From the NCBI RefSeq assembly GCF_003013405.1, contig NZ_PXZL01000027.1, positions 124,001-188,000 of the forward strand: 64,000 bases of DNA, given 5' to 3'. Each line of letters starts with the position of its first letter. Position 1 is the stretch's first letter. Below the pieces are notes generated by a model. The model worked only from the letters and a program-made list of their open reading frames with translations. It was not told the origin of the DNA and did no database searches. Positions 56,092 to 64,000 of this stretch are shown here, in pieces. The position numbers were made by a program, and so were the translations under genes. Source of the DNA: Brevibacillus formosus (lineage in GTDB: Bacteria; Bacillota; Bacilli; Brevibacillales; Brevibacillaceae).

Positions 56092-57519
56092 TTATTCTTT
56101 TGCTTCTATGTCTGCCAACAGCTTCGTCGGGTCAACGGGTATACCATTTTCGAGAACCTGAAAAGCAAGATGCGGTCCCGTGCTGCGTCCCGTACTACCT
56201 AACAGGCCAATAAGCTGGCCTTGGGTCACGGTAGCTCCAGCGGTGACCTCCAGCTTTTCCAAATGAGAGTAAACGGTTTGATACCCACCTTCATGCTCCA
56301 GAATGACCTGATTGCCCATTTTTATATTGTATTCGGCCTTGAGCACTTTACCTGCCGCGGCTGCTTTAACCGGTGTGTTCAGCTTGTTGATAATCGAGAG
56401 GATGGTTGGATCAGTAAAGTCCCTCCTACTTTCCCCTTCTGCGGGGACGACGAAGGCCTGCTCGTTCCCTAGTGCTTTTTTTGCATCGGTCAAAGTGAAG
56501 ACGCCTAAAGCCATGACGACCACGATACCAGATAGGGTCCACGTATACGCCCGTTTTTGAAAGTGACGAATCATTTCTATTCTCCTTTTCACCTGTTTTT
56601 TGGAGCTGGAGAACCCGACTGTGAAGTGAATTTGTTTGGGGCGGGCATACAGCTCGAGCATTTTGATCATGGTGTATCCGTAGCGAGGTACCTCTGACTC
56701 CTGCAAATAAGTCAAAGCCAAGGCATCACAAGCCATTTCTTGGTCCTGACGCATGCGGGAAGCAGCGTACCATAACAGCGGATTGAACCAGTTGAGGATC
56801 AGCAGCACGCTCATGATGCTGTTCACAGGAATATCTCGTCTTTTCCAATGCGCCAGCTCATGTAAAAAGATGTGGCGCAGCTCATGCTCGTTGAGCTTGT
56901 CCAACAGATTTTCCGGCAGCCAGATTTGCGTTCGCCAGATTCCCATCAAGGCAGGGCTTGTCAGCTGATGACTCACGCGCAGGGGAATGGATTTGGTGAT
57001 GCCCATCTGTTTTTGGCACTGGGAAAAGACGCGCAAAATGGCCTCATCCTGTACGAACACATCGTTTTTTAGCTGAGAGAGCAATCGGTATGTACTGAGA
57101 GTCATGGTGATAGCGAAAGTGAAGACACCGCCGATCCAGATGAGGGAAAGCAGGCTGATCCAAGAAAAGCTCGCTTCGTTTGCTAGAGAGCCATCTGGTT
57201 GAAGGGCAGATTCATGCGGATGCAAAGCCTCTGAAGCGAGAATAATCCGTTCCGTAGGCGGATGCGCTTCTTGAATGGATGCCCATGCCGAAGTAGGCAG
57301 CCAGTTATACAAACTGATCGTGCTGTCTATCGACCAAGGAACGGCGAGCTTCCAGAGAAGCAGGAACCATACCGCGTGGTGCCAGCGGATGGGAAAATGC
57401 TTTTTGCCGAGCTGCTGGCAGAGCAAGATCAGGATCACAAGAATACTGGCTTCGATGGAGTTATACAGTGTCCACGTAAATGTTTGATTGAGAGTGAGTG
57501 TGAGCCATTGCCAATCCAC
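56092..57519 (-). CDS. BlaR1-like M56 peptidase fused to a degenerate M23 domain
   Basis: This 475-residue protein has four membrane helices in the first 330 residues, with the zinc motif HELAHWKRRD (His220, Glu221, His224) facing the cytosol as in BlaR1/MecR1. The extracytoplasmic C-terminus (about 385-475) is not a penicillin-binding sensor but an M23 lysostaphin-like domain (PVKAAAAGKVLKAEYN, VILEHEGGYQTVYSHLEKLE, GSTGRSTGPHLAFQV). The metal His of HLHFE is replaced (HLAFQ) and the HxGxD motif is missing, so it probably binds rather than cuts peptidoglycan. GTG start; 4 bp after blaI-like stop. Confidence 0.87.
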   Translation of the reverse strand: MDWQWLTLTLNQTFTWTLYNSIEASILVILILLCQQLGKKHFPIRWHHAVWFLLLWKLAVPWSIDSTISLYNWLPTSAWASIQEAHPPTERIILASEALHPHESALQPDGSLANEASFSWISLLSLIWIGGVFTFAITMTLSTYRLLSQLKNDVFVQDEAILRVFSQCQKQMGITKSIPLRVSHQLTSPALMGIWRTQIWLPENLLDKLNEHELRHIFLHELAHWKRRDIPVNSIMSVLLILNWFNPLLWYAASRMRQDQEMACDALALTYLQESEVPRYGYTMIKMLELYARPKQIHFTVGFSSSKKQVKRRIEMIRHFQKRAYTWTLSGIVVVMALGVFTLTDAKKALGNEQAFVVPAEGESRRDFTDPTILSIINKLNTPVKAAAAGKVLKAEYNIKMGNQVILEHEGGYQTVYSHLEKLEVTAGATVTQGQLIGLLGSTGRSTGPHLAFQVLENGIPVDPTKLLADIEAKE

Positions 57520-57523
57520 CAGC

Positions 57524-57907
57524 TTATTTCTCCTTTTCGGAAAGGATTTTTTTCAGCTCGTCAATCTCTTGGGAGGAGAGCTTTTCCTCTTTTAAAAAGT
57601 GAACCAGCATGGGCTTTAAGGCCCCGCCGTACACGCGCTGCAAAAAGGATTGGCGCTCTTGGCGCTTGCATTCTTCCTCAGTGAGCGCTGGGGAGTAATA
57701 GTAGACTCGATTGACCTGCTCATAGGTGAGAACACCCTTTTGCAAGAGGCGGCTGAGCAAGGTTTTGATTGTGTTGTCTTTCCACGTCTTGTTGTCTCGC
57801 AGGGCGTGGATGACATCGGCTGCTGTAGCAGGTGACTTTGCCCAGATGACCTTCATAATTTCCCACTCGGCATCCGAGATTCGCGGTTGCTCGTCCAAGT
57901 AATACAT
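57524..57907 (-). CDS. BlaI/MecI family repressor
   Basis: This 127-residue winged-helix repressor begins MYYLDEQPRISDAEWEIMKVIWAKSPATAADVI and has the BlaI dimerisation helices at its end (VHFLKEEKLSSQEIDELKKIL). In the paradigm it is cleaved after the M56 partner senses antibiotic; here the adjacent gene is that partner. Two TACA-N2-TGTA operators lie just upstream. RBS GAGGGAGATG region before ATG 57907. No beta-lactamase gene is beside the pair; the serine hydrolase at 22927 is far off. Confidence 0.93.
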   Translation of the reverse strand: MYYLDEQPRISDAEWEIMKVIWAKSPATAADVIHALRDNKTWKDNTIKTLLSRLLQKGVLTYEQVNRVYYYSPALTEEECKRQERQSFLQRVYGGALKPMLVHFLKEEKLSSQEIDELKKILSEKEK

Positions 57908-57917
57908 CTCCCTCGAT

Positions 57918-57960
57918 TACATTTGTAGTCGTTGATTCTGCTTTAAAGATTACACTTGTA
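57918..57960 (-). promoter_or_regulatory. Two BlaI-type operators
   Basis: TACATTTGTA (57918-57927) and TACACTTGTA (57951-57960), each inside ATTACAN2TGTAGTC, have the TACA-N2-TGTA core bound by BlaI/MecI/CopY repressors. They are 33 bp centre to centre and 11-53 bp upstream of the repressor start, fitting autoregulation. Confidence 0.85.
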
Positions 57961-58071
57961 GTCACCAGGTGTCAACTATCATTTTTGTAAATCTGTGCCA
58001 TGTGAGCCTTGTTGGAAGATGACGAGCGAATTGGTACACTGAAGAAAAATCGGATAAAGGCTGTGATAGAT

Positions 58072-58680
58072 ATGAATCTGGCCGAGCAGTTTGGCGATAT
58101 GGATATTTACTTGTTTGATCAGTTGTTAAAGGGGCGGGTAACGAAGGAAATGAAAGTACTCGATGCCGGTTGCGGTTCGGGGCGGAATTTGGTCTACTTT
58201 TTGCGAAATGGCTATTCGGTGTACGCGGTTGACCAATCGGTAAAAGCCATTGAGTCTGTACAGCGAATGGCATCCCAACTGACACCGGACTGGTCAGCGG
58301 AGCGCGCTCGTGTGGAACCGATTGAGAGCATGAGCTTTGAAAACGAAAGCTTCGATTTCATCATCAGTAATGCGGTTCTTCATTTTGCTGAAAACGAAGA
58401 GCATTTTCGCCAGATGCTAGAGGAGCTGTGGCGAGTACTGAAACCAGGAGGCATTCTATTCATGCGTCTTGCTTCCTCGATTGGAATTGAGCATGCTGTA
58501 CAGCCACTGGGGAACGAACGTTATTTGTTGCCGGACGGAAGCACCCGTTTTCTCGTAAATGAACAGACGATGGTGGGTATGACGGAAAAACTGCAAGGCG
58601 TTTTTCTGGAGCCAATCAAAACAGTGAATGTAGGAGGACAGCGTTGCATGAGTACGTGGGTAATCAAAAAGAATGCCTAA
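58072..58680 (+). CDS. Class I SAM-dependent methyltransferase
   Basis: This 202-residue methyltransferase has motif I VLDAGCGSGRNLVYFLRNG (about 30-48), acidic VDQS at the end of strand 2, DFIISNAVLHFAEN and LKPGGILFMRLAS. ATG 58072 with AAAGG upstream is preferred; longer in-frame TTG starts at 58009/58012 lack a good ribosome site. The group includes small-molecule and tellurite-resistance-like methyltransferases; substrate unknown. It stands alone with its own terminator. Confidence 0.87.
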   Translation: MNLAEQFGDMDIYLFDQLLKGRVTKEMKVLDAGCGSGRNLVYFLRNGYSVYAVDQSVKAIESVQRMASQLTPDWSAERARVEPIESMSFENESFDFIISNAVLHFAENEEHFRQMLEELWRVLKPGGILFMRLASSIGIEHAVQPLGNERYLLPDGSTRFLVNEQTMVGMTEKLQGVFLEPIKTVNVGGQRCMSTWVIKKNA

Positions 58681-58689
58681 GCAAACAAA

Positions 58690-58724
58690 ACCGCCTTCTT
58701 TTGGGAGAGGCGGCGTCTTTTTTC
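58690..58724. terminator. Terminator between methyltransferase and LRR-like genes
   Basis: CCGCCTTCT pairs with AGAGGCGG (one bulge) and is followed by CGTCTTTTTTCTC on the + strand; it sits between convergent genes. Confidence 0.8.
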
Positions 58725-58728
58725 TCAC

Positions 58729-60267
58729 TCAAAAATCACGCGTTTGATCAAAAATAGCAAAAAGCTCGTCCACATTTACTTCCACACCGGCAGTAGCCAA
58801 ATTCCGTTTTGCCGACTGAAGCAGCTCATCGAGCACAACGAAAATTTCTTCCCGCTCAACCGTTTCGATAAAGCCTGTCCGGCGATCCATTTTGTTGAAA
58901 GTCTCTGTGTACTCTTTGACCAAGGAACGCAAAGCAGTTTGTATTTCTTCCGCATTCGTCGCGTCTTCGTTGCTTTGTTTTTCAAGCGCACTGATCGCGG
59001 TGTTCATTTTTTTATAGAGACTGGCGGCCTTGTTGGCGTGGGCCTTTGAGATGTGTTCCCTGCCATCCCAATCACGAAACGGATTGGTTAAATTATTGGC
59101 CAGCCATTCGGGCTTGCGCGGCTTGGTGATGGACAAATCCAGCCCATTTTTCACTTCTTTTTTATAGGCGGCTTTAATGGTCTTGGCCGCTTCTGCCGGG
59201 AGGCTCGTCATCCAGAGCGTGGAGAGCTTGGGAAATTGATCTGGCGAAGGGAACTCGTCCCCGGAGAAGCCAAACAGATCGTAGGTCGTAAACGTCAGTA
59301 GCTCCTTCAAATGCTTGATACTGCCCAGATTACTGAGGGTACCAGGCTTGCCCCACAGACGGATGTCCTGGAGCGAGGGGTACCGCTGGACGAGTGGCTG
59401 CATGTCCAACTCCGTCACATTGCGGAGATGGAGCTTTCCTAAAAGGTCGAGTCCGCGGTGAAGCGGCAGCGAATCTGAGAACGAGGCGGTCAGCCAATAC
59501 CCATCCTGTTCGGCTTCTATGAACAGGTTGGATGAAATGGCCTTATCCAGTATGAGTTCTTGTAAGCCATGGTTCAGATACAGTGATTCCAGCCCTTCCG
59601 CGTTTTGGAGAGAGAATTTACTGAGTTGGCTTCCTGTCAGGTCAAGAGAGGAGACATTGGCTCTCTCCAGGTGTAGCTCCCGAATAAACGGATTGCTTTT
59701 GACAAAGGCAAGCAAGGAATCGGTGGGCTCCTCTGCATAGATTCTTGTCAGGCAAGGGAGCTTTTCCAATTCAGAGATGTCCGTCAGGCTTCGCAGGATG
59801 TCTGCATGAATGACGTTGTTAGATCGGCGCAGGCTCTCCCCGCCCAGTGAAATCATCGTGTCATCCTTTGCGGCCTGTTTGAACTGCTGGCGACGCTCCT
59901 CGGGAATTTGATTCCATTTATGTTGACGATACAGGCTCCCTCCGACATCCCAACTGCCGTAACTCCTTGTCTCTTCTGTCACGAGAGGGGGTATATTCCC
60001 TACTTTTATGTAGCCTTTAGGCACGACATTATCGACATAGCTGTGCTCGAGCACATTGTTCCAGAAGAAGTAGTCGCAATATAAGGGCTTCATCTGATGC
60101 AGCTCCGATTCATCGGGCAACGTGTCGCTGCTCCAGTCGAGCTCGAGGATACTGATGAGGTTGGCGTTACTCGTGCCAGGTTCTTTTATCGATGTGACCT
60201 GACAAGCTGTGTACTTTTGCAGCTTCTCGACAAAAACACAGTAAATGTCTCCGACTGTGGGCGTCAT
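58729..60267 (-). CDS. Large LRR-like hypothetical protein
   Basis: About 512 residues. A beta-rich N-terminus (1-60, TVGDIYCVFVEKLQKYTACQV) is followed by irregular leucine-rich repeats (about 165-370: LEKLPCLTRIYAEEP, IRELHLERANVSSLDLTGSQ, LSKFSLQNAEGLESLYLNHG, LGKLHLRNVTELDMQPLV). A charged helical C-terminus follows (about 410-512). No signal peptide, so cytosolic. LRRs suggest protein-protein contact. No specific family recognised. ATG 60267 suits GGTAGGA/AAAGGA; an ATG at 60285 is possible. It is divergent from the PAS sigma-54 activator. Confidence 0.75.
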   Translation of the reverse strand: MTPTVGDIYCVFVEKLQKYTACQVTSIKEPGTSNANLISILELDWSSDTLPDESELHQMKPLYCDYFFWNNVLEHSYVDNVVPKGYIKVGNIPPLVTEETRSYGSWDVGGSLYRQHKWNQIPEERRQQFKQAAKDDTMISLGGESLRRSNNVIHADILRSLTDISELEKLPCLTRIYAEEPTDSLLAFVKSNPFIRELHLERANVSSLDLTGSQLSKFSLQNAEGLESLYLNHGLQELILDKAISSNLFIEAEQDGYWLTASFSDSLPLHRGLDLLGKLHLRNVTELDMQPLVQRYPSLQDIRLWGKPGTLSNLGSIKHLKELLTFTTYDLFGFSGDEFPSPDQFPKLSTLWMTSLPAEAAKTIKAAYKKEVKNGLDLSITKPRKPEWLANNLTNPFRDWDGREHISKAHANKAASLYKKMNTAISALEKQSNEDATNAEEIQTALRSLVKEYTETFNKMDRRTGFIETVEREEIFVVLDELLQSAKRNLATAGVEVNVDELFAIFDQTRDF

Positions 60268-60411
60268 TCCTACCATCCTTTCCATCTCGCAAGGCTTGTT
60301 ATGATGGCTATTTTTACATATTTTTCATGTGTTGTCGTTGTTCTTGCTGTTTTCTATAATGAAAAAATAAACACAGATCGGACACAACGGCGTGTGAGAG
60401 GCGGCGAAGAG

Positions 60412-61815
60412 ATGAAGAGAGAAGAAAGCACGGAGAAATGGATGAGCCGCGTATTAGAGGCCATTGTTGAAACGTCTCGCGATCATTTGTTAATCACGGA
60501 CCATGAGGGCTACATCCGGTTGGTTGGCGATTCGTCCTATGATGTGTACGGCATCGGGAAGGAAGAGCTCTTGGGCAAGAACGTCATCGAGCTGGAAAAA
60601 AGGAAGGTCTTTTCTCCATCTGTCACGCGAAAAGTCATGGATGCCAAGACGCCGCAGACAATCATGCAGGAAATACCCGGCGGTCGAAAGCTGATGGTGA
60701 CGGCGTTTCCCGTCTGGAACGAGGATGGCAGCATGCATTCGATTATCAGCTATTCCCATGACCTGACTGAAATTATGGAATTGAAACGGCGCTACGAAGG
60801 TCTCACGGAGCAGCTCAAACAGTTTGAAACCGAGATTGAGGAGCTGCGAGAAAAGCATCAGGAGGGCTTCGTGGCAGTGAGTCAGCCAATGCAAGCCATT
60901 GAGCGTCTCGTCAAAAAAGTCGCGGCTGTCGATTCGACTGTCCTGATTCTCGGAGAATCGGGTGTCGGGAAAAATGTGATCGCAAAAGAAATTCATCGCA
61001 ATAGCCGTCGTGCGGGTGGACAATTCGTGGAGATCAACTGTGGCTCGATCCCGGAGGGCTTGCTGGAATCCGAGCTGTTTGGCTATGAGGCTGGTTCGTT
61101 TACAGGAGCCGCCAAGCAGGGCAAGCAAGGGATTATCGAGATGGCGAACCAAGGGACTCTCTTATTGGACGAGCTGGGAGAGCTGCCGCTGACCTTGCAG
61201 GCCAAGCTGTTGAAGGTGATTCAAGAAAAACGGTTGCAGCGCGTTGGAAGCACGCAGTACCGCGACGTGGACTTTCGTCTGATTGCCGCCACTAATCGCG
61301 ACTTGGAGAAGATGGTGAAGGAAGGGAAGTTCCGGCAGGACCTGTATTTTCGCCTGAATGTTGTCCCGATCCACGTCCCGCCGTTGCGAAATCGGCCAGA
61401 GGATATCGCGGCTCTCCTGAAGCGCGTCGTGCGTTCGCTCAATGAACGATACGGAATGGACAAGCGTCTGGATCCTGCCGTAACACATGCCTTGATGCAG
61501 TACGAGTGGCCCGGCAATGTGCGCGAGCTGGAGAACGTCTTGGAGAGAATGGTGGTCACAGCGGACGAAGATGTGATCACTTCTTCGCATCTGCCCGTGG
61601 AAATCAGGTTGGCAGGGGAAGAGCAGACAGCGATGGAGCCGAGTCTGGCTACTTCCAAAATGTCGCTTCGGGAAGCACTGGAGCAGGTAGAGGAAAAATG
61701 GCTGCGCTACGCATCCGAGCACTGCCGGACCACGGGAGAAATCGCGGAGTTTCTCGGCATTAGCCAGCCATCTGTCGTGCGGAAGCTACAAAAATATCGG
61801 ATTCGTTCCAATTGA
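60412..61815 (+). CDS. PAS-containing sigma-54-dependent activator of the GABA operon
   Basis: This 467-residue activator has a PAS domain (about 15-120: HLLITDHEGYIRLVGDSSYDVYG), a coiled coil (about 125-155), AAA+ (about 165-395: GESGVGKNVIAKEIH, GSFTGA variant of the GAFTGA loop, [20 protein letters not shown]) and a Fis-type helix-turn-helix (TTGEIAEFLGISQPSVVRKL). ATG 60412 is chosen since the upstream frame overlaps the divergent gene. It directly precedes the gabT promoter, which has dyad sites and a -24/-12 box, so it is very probably the activator. Confidence 0.9.
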   Translation: MKREESTEKWMSRVLEAIVETSRDHLLITDHEGYIRLVGDSSYDVYGIGKEELLGKNVIELEKRKVFSPSVTRKVMDAKTPQTIMQEIPGGRKLMVTAFPVWNEDGSMHSIISYSHDLTEIMELKRRYEGLTEQLKQFETEIEELREKHQEGFVAVSQPMQAIERLVKKVAAVDSTVLILGESGVGKNVIAKEIHRNSRRAGGQFVEINCGSIPEGLLESELFGYEAGSFTGAAKQGKQGIIEMANQGTLLLDELGELPLTLQAKLLKVIQEKRLQRVGSTQYRDVDFRLIAATNRDLEKMVKEGKFRQDLYFRLNVVPIHVPPLRNRPEDIAALLKRVVRSLNERYGMDKRLDPAVTHALMQYEWPGNVRELENVLERMVVTADEDVITSSHLPVEIRLAGEEQTAMEPSLATSKMSLREALEQVEEKWLRYASEHCRTTGEIAEFLGISQPSVVRKLQKYRIRSN

Positions 61816-61882
61816 TTCAAAAATGAATCGTTTATTCAAAAGTGAATCGAACATTCGGGTGTTTTTGATTCACTTTTGAATA
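61814..61882 (+). promoter_or_regulatory. Three dyad sites, candidate enhancers of gabT
   Basis: Three copies of GATTCA-N4-TGAATC: 61814-61829 (perfect), 61833-61848 (first base changed) and 61867-61882 (last base changed). The second and third form a perfect 16-bp inverted repeat. They lie 50-120 bp upstream of the -24 box. The first overlaps the activator's stop codon. They are proposed binding sites of the upstream activator. Confidence 0.75.
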
Positions 61883-61933
61883 ATTTGTTGTGACGGTAGT
61901 GCCAGAAACGCGATTTCATCAACTTCTGGCGTT

Positions 61934-61948
61934 TGGCATAGGTATTGC
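61934..61948 (+). promoter_or_regulatory. Sigma-54 (-24/-12) promoter of gabT
   Basis: TGGCAT (61934-61939), five bases, TTGC (61945-61948), against the consensus TGGCAC-N5-TTGC; one mismatch in the -24 element. It lies 71 bp upstream of gabT. Confidence 0.85.
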
Positions 61949-62018
61949 TACATATCGTGGTTGAGTTTACAAGCAAGCAATCCAACCAATACCATCTCGA
62001 ATGAGGAGAGGAAACGAT

Positions 62019-63368
62019 ATGTCTAAACAACGTCAATTTGTAAACGTAGCTGCTGGTGTGCCAGGTCCAAAGGGAGCGGCCCTGATTGAAAAAAGAAAGC
62101 AGTTCGTTCCAAAAGGTGTCGGCAACAATACCCCTGTTTTTGTAGAGTCAGCTTCAGGTGCATTGGTAACGGATGTAGATGGCAATACGTACATCGATTT
62201 TGCCGGAGCGATCGGCACACTGAATGCCGGACACTGCCCGCCAGAGGTAGTTGAGGCACTAAAAGCACAGCTGGACAAATACATTCATCCTTGCTTCCAT
62301 GTCGGGATGTATGAGCCATATGTGGCCTTGGCTGAAAAGCTGACGCAAATCACGCCAGGCAGCTTTGAAAAGAAGACGATGCTTGCAAACAGCGGAGCAG
62401 AAGCAGTAGAGAATGCGGTAAAAATCGCCCGCAAATACACAGGACGCCCAGGCATCATTTCCTTTAGCCGCGGCTTCCACGGTCGTACGCTTCTCGGCAT
62501 GTCACTGACTTCCAAAGTGAAGCCGTACAAATTCCAGATGGGTCCATTCGCTCCAGCAACGTATAAAGCGCAGTTCCCGTATCCACTGAACAAGCCGGAA
62601 TCCATGACAGATGATGAGTACGCGCAATTCTGCGTGCGTCAGTTCGAGGACTTCCTCTTGACTGAGGTTGCACCGGAAGAAGTGGCTGCTGTGATTATGG
62701 AACCGATTCAAGGAGAAGGCGGCTTTATCGTTCCGCCTGTGTCCTTCGTTCAAGGTGTCTATAACATTTGTAAAAAGCATCAAATCCTGTTTATTTCCGA
62801 TGAGATTCAAACAGGCTTCGGTCGTACTGGCGCCATGTTTGCTTCTACCCATTTCGGTATCGAGCCAGACATCATCACCATGTCCAAATCCATCGCGGCA
62901 GGCTTGCCCATCTCTGCGGTTACGGGACGCGCAGAAATCATGGACGCGCCAAACCCGGGTGAGATCGGTGGTACCTATGGAGGAAGCCCGCTTGGCTGCG
63001 TAGCGGCATTGGCAGTCATTGAGAAAATGGAGCGTGAAGACCTGTCCGGCCGTGCGCAGGTGATCGGAGACAAGATCAAGGCACATTTCCACGCGTTGCA
63101 AAAAGAGTTCCCTGTGATCGCAGAGGTGCGCGGACTGGGTGCGATGTGCGCCGTAGAATTTATCGATCCAACAACCAAGCAACCAGCGAAGGAGCTCGTT
63201 GCTGGCTTGACCAAAGGCTGCTACGAGTCTGGCGTCATCGTGCTTTCCGCTGGCGTCCACAGCAACGTACTGCGCTTCCTGTCTCCACTGGTTATTACAG
63301 ACGAGCAACTGGAAGAGGCGCTGGATATTATGACGGATGTTCTGAAAAGCCAATACGTGACGAACTAA
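62019..63368 (+). CDS. gabT: 4-aminobutyrate aminotransferase
   Basis: This 449-residue class III aminotransferase moves the amino group of GABA to 2-oxoglutarate. Motifs are ANSGAEAVENAVKIARKYTG, SFSRGFHGRT, IMEPIQGEGGF, FISDEIQTGFGRTG and the PLP lysine in TMSKSIAAGLPISAV. ATG 62019 follows GAGGAGAGG. The aldehyde dehydrogenase that would oxidise the product succinic semialdehyde starts 26 bp after its stop, so the pair makes the GABA shunt. Sigma-54 control with a PAS activator resembles GabR-type (sigma-54) regulation of GABA use in Bacillus. Confidence 0.95.
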   Translation: MSKQRQFVNVAAGVPGPKGAALIEKRKQFVPKGVGNNTPVFVESASGALVTDVDGNTYIDFAGAIGTLNAGHCPPEVVEALKAQLDKYIHPCFHVGMYEPYVALAEKLTQITPGSFEKKTMLANSGAEAVENAVKIARKYTGRPGIISFSRGFHGRTLLGMSLTSKVKPYKFQMGPFAPATYKAQFPYPLNKPESMTDDEYAQFCVRQFEDFLLTEVAPEEVAAVIMEPIQGEGGFIVPPVSFVQGVYNICKKHQILFISDEIQTGFGRTGAMFASTHFGIEPDIITMSKSIAAGLPISAVTGRAEIMDAPNPGEIGGTYGGSPLGCVAALAVIEKMEREDLSGRAQVIGDKIKAHFHALQKEFPVIAEVRGLGAMCAVEFIDPTTKQPAKELVAGLTKGCYESGVIVLSAGVHSNVLRFLSPLVITDEQLEEALDIMTDVLKSQYVTN

Positions 63369-63394
63369 AACGCCCGAGGGGGTTCTCCATACTC

Positions 63395-64000
63395 ATGAAA
63401 AAGCATCTCTACATCAACGGACAATGGAAAGAAGCAAAAGAATACGCGCCGCTCTACTCCCCTTATTCTGGGGAGCTGCTGGCAGAAATCGCTCAGGCAG
63501 ACGATCATGACGTCGACGAGGCAATCAAGGCGGCAAAAGCCGCTGCCAAAGTCATGGCAAAAATGCCAGCCAGTCAGCGCGCCTTGATATTGGAAAAGGC
63601 CGTTGCGATTATGGAGGCACGCAAGGAAGAACTGGCGGTCATTCTCGCACAGGAAGCCGCCAAGCCGCTTCGCACGGGTCGTGTAGAAATCGCTCGGACG
63701 ATCCAGACCTACAAGTTCGCAGCAGAAGAAGCGAAGCGCATCCACGGAGAGACGGTCCCGCTCGATGCAGCTCCGGGCGGTGAAGGACGTCTTGCTTTTA
63801 CGGTACGCAAGCCGATTGGCGTAGTTGGCGCGATCACGCCTTTTAACTTTCCGTTTAATCTCGTAGCTCACAAGGTCGGTCCTGCTATTGCCGCAGGAAA
63901 TACCGTTGTGCTGAAGCCAGCGAGTCAGACGCCGCTTAGCTCGCTGATTTTGGCTGATATTTTCGCAGAGGCGGGATTGCCTGCCGGAGCGCTCAATATT
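63395..64000 (+). CDS. gabD: Succinate-semialdehyde dehydrogenase, N-terminal part
   Basis: The first 202 residues of an aldehyde dehydrogenase; the gene runs off the window. It begins MKKHLYINGQWKEA and shows the NAD-binding motifs PIGVVGAITPFNFPFN and AAGNTVVLKPASQTPLSS, with the conserved Lys. The catalytic Cys and Glu are beyond the end. Position right after gabT makes succinate-semialdehyde the likely substrate, giving succinate. ATG 63395 follows CGAGGGGG. Confidence 0.88.
   Translation, partial: MKKHLYINGQWKEAKEYAPLYSPYSGELLAEIAQADDHDVDEAIKAAKAAAKVMAKMPASQRALILEKAVAIMEARKEELAVILAQEAAKPLRTGRVEIARTIQTYKFAAEEAKRIHGETVPLDAAPGGEGRLAFTVRKPIGVVGAITPFNFPFNLVAHKVGPAIAAGNTVVLKPASQTPLSSLILADIFAEAGLPAGALNI

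Noticed and set aside
62502..63353. Minus-strand open frame of 283 residues
   Set aside because: Antisense of gabT, no start context.

Overview
The window looks like chromosome from a spore-forming Firmicute of the Brevibacillus/Paenibacillus type. Reasons: strong AGGAGG-like ribosome sites, frequent TTG/GTG starts, YesM/YesN- and YesL-type genes, an exosporium-like collagen protein with a sigma-K-like promoter, a Fur box, BlaI/M56 pairs, and PrdR/GabR-like sigma-54 activators. The genus call is inference from gene content only. No rRNA, tRNA or CRISPR was seen.

Region 1 (0-17.9 kb) is one long sugar-utilisation locus on the + strand. After a DJ-1/PfpI fragment and a divergent LysR regulator come a DeoR regulator, class II aldolase, PGI/PMI-like SIS isomerase, PfkB kinase, ROK kinase, GH2 beta-galactosidase, a YesM/YesN two-component pair, a three-gene ABC sugar importer without ATPase, a YesL-like membrane protein and a GH63-like glycosidase. 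Together they could import a glycoside, hydrolyse it and carry the hexose to triose phosphates.

Region 2 (17.9-27.3 kb) holds a polar amino-acid ABC transporter (ATPase, permease, binding protein), a VanR/VanS-like two-component pair, an FMN reductase, a membrane-anchored beta-lactamase-fold serine hydrolase, a fused histidine kinase-response regulator and PhnA.

Region 3 (27.3-37.7 kb) is probably a spore-surface locus. It has a collagen-like GXT-repeat protein, four short proteins sharing its N-terminal module, a basic-tailed protein, a metallo-beta-lactamase-fold protein, three GT2 glycosyltransferase genes and two methyltransferase-like genes. It reads as a set for building and glycosylating an exosporium layer.

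Region 4 (37.7-49.3 kb) contains a Fur-boxed siderophore binding protein with two permeases, a giant YhgE/Pip protein with two tandem-repeat arrays, small genes, and an MFS pump and MarR repressor separated by a tnpB-only IS200/IS605 element whose tnpB is frameshifted. A secreted helical protein follows.

Region 5 (49.3-64 kb) has two sigma-54 systems. One activator faces an SDR-gcvPA-gcvPB operon with a near-perfect -24/-12 promoter. The second stands upstream of gabT-gabD, which has its own -24/-12 promoter and three dyad sites. Between them lie an arylamine N-acetyltransferase, an M56-M23 fusion with BlaI, a methyltransferase and an LRR-like protein. The last gene (aldehyde dehydrogenase) runs off the end.
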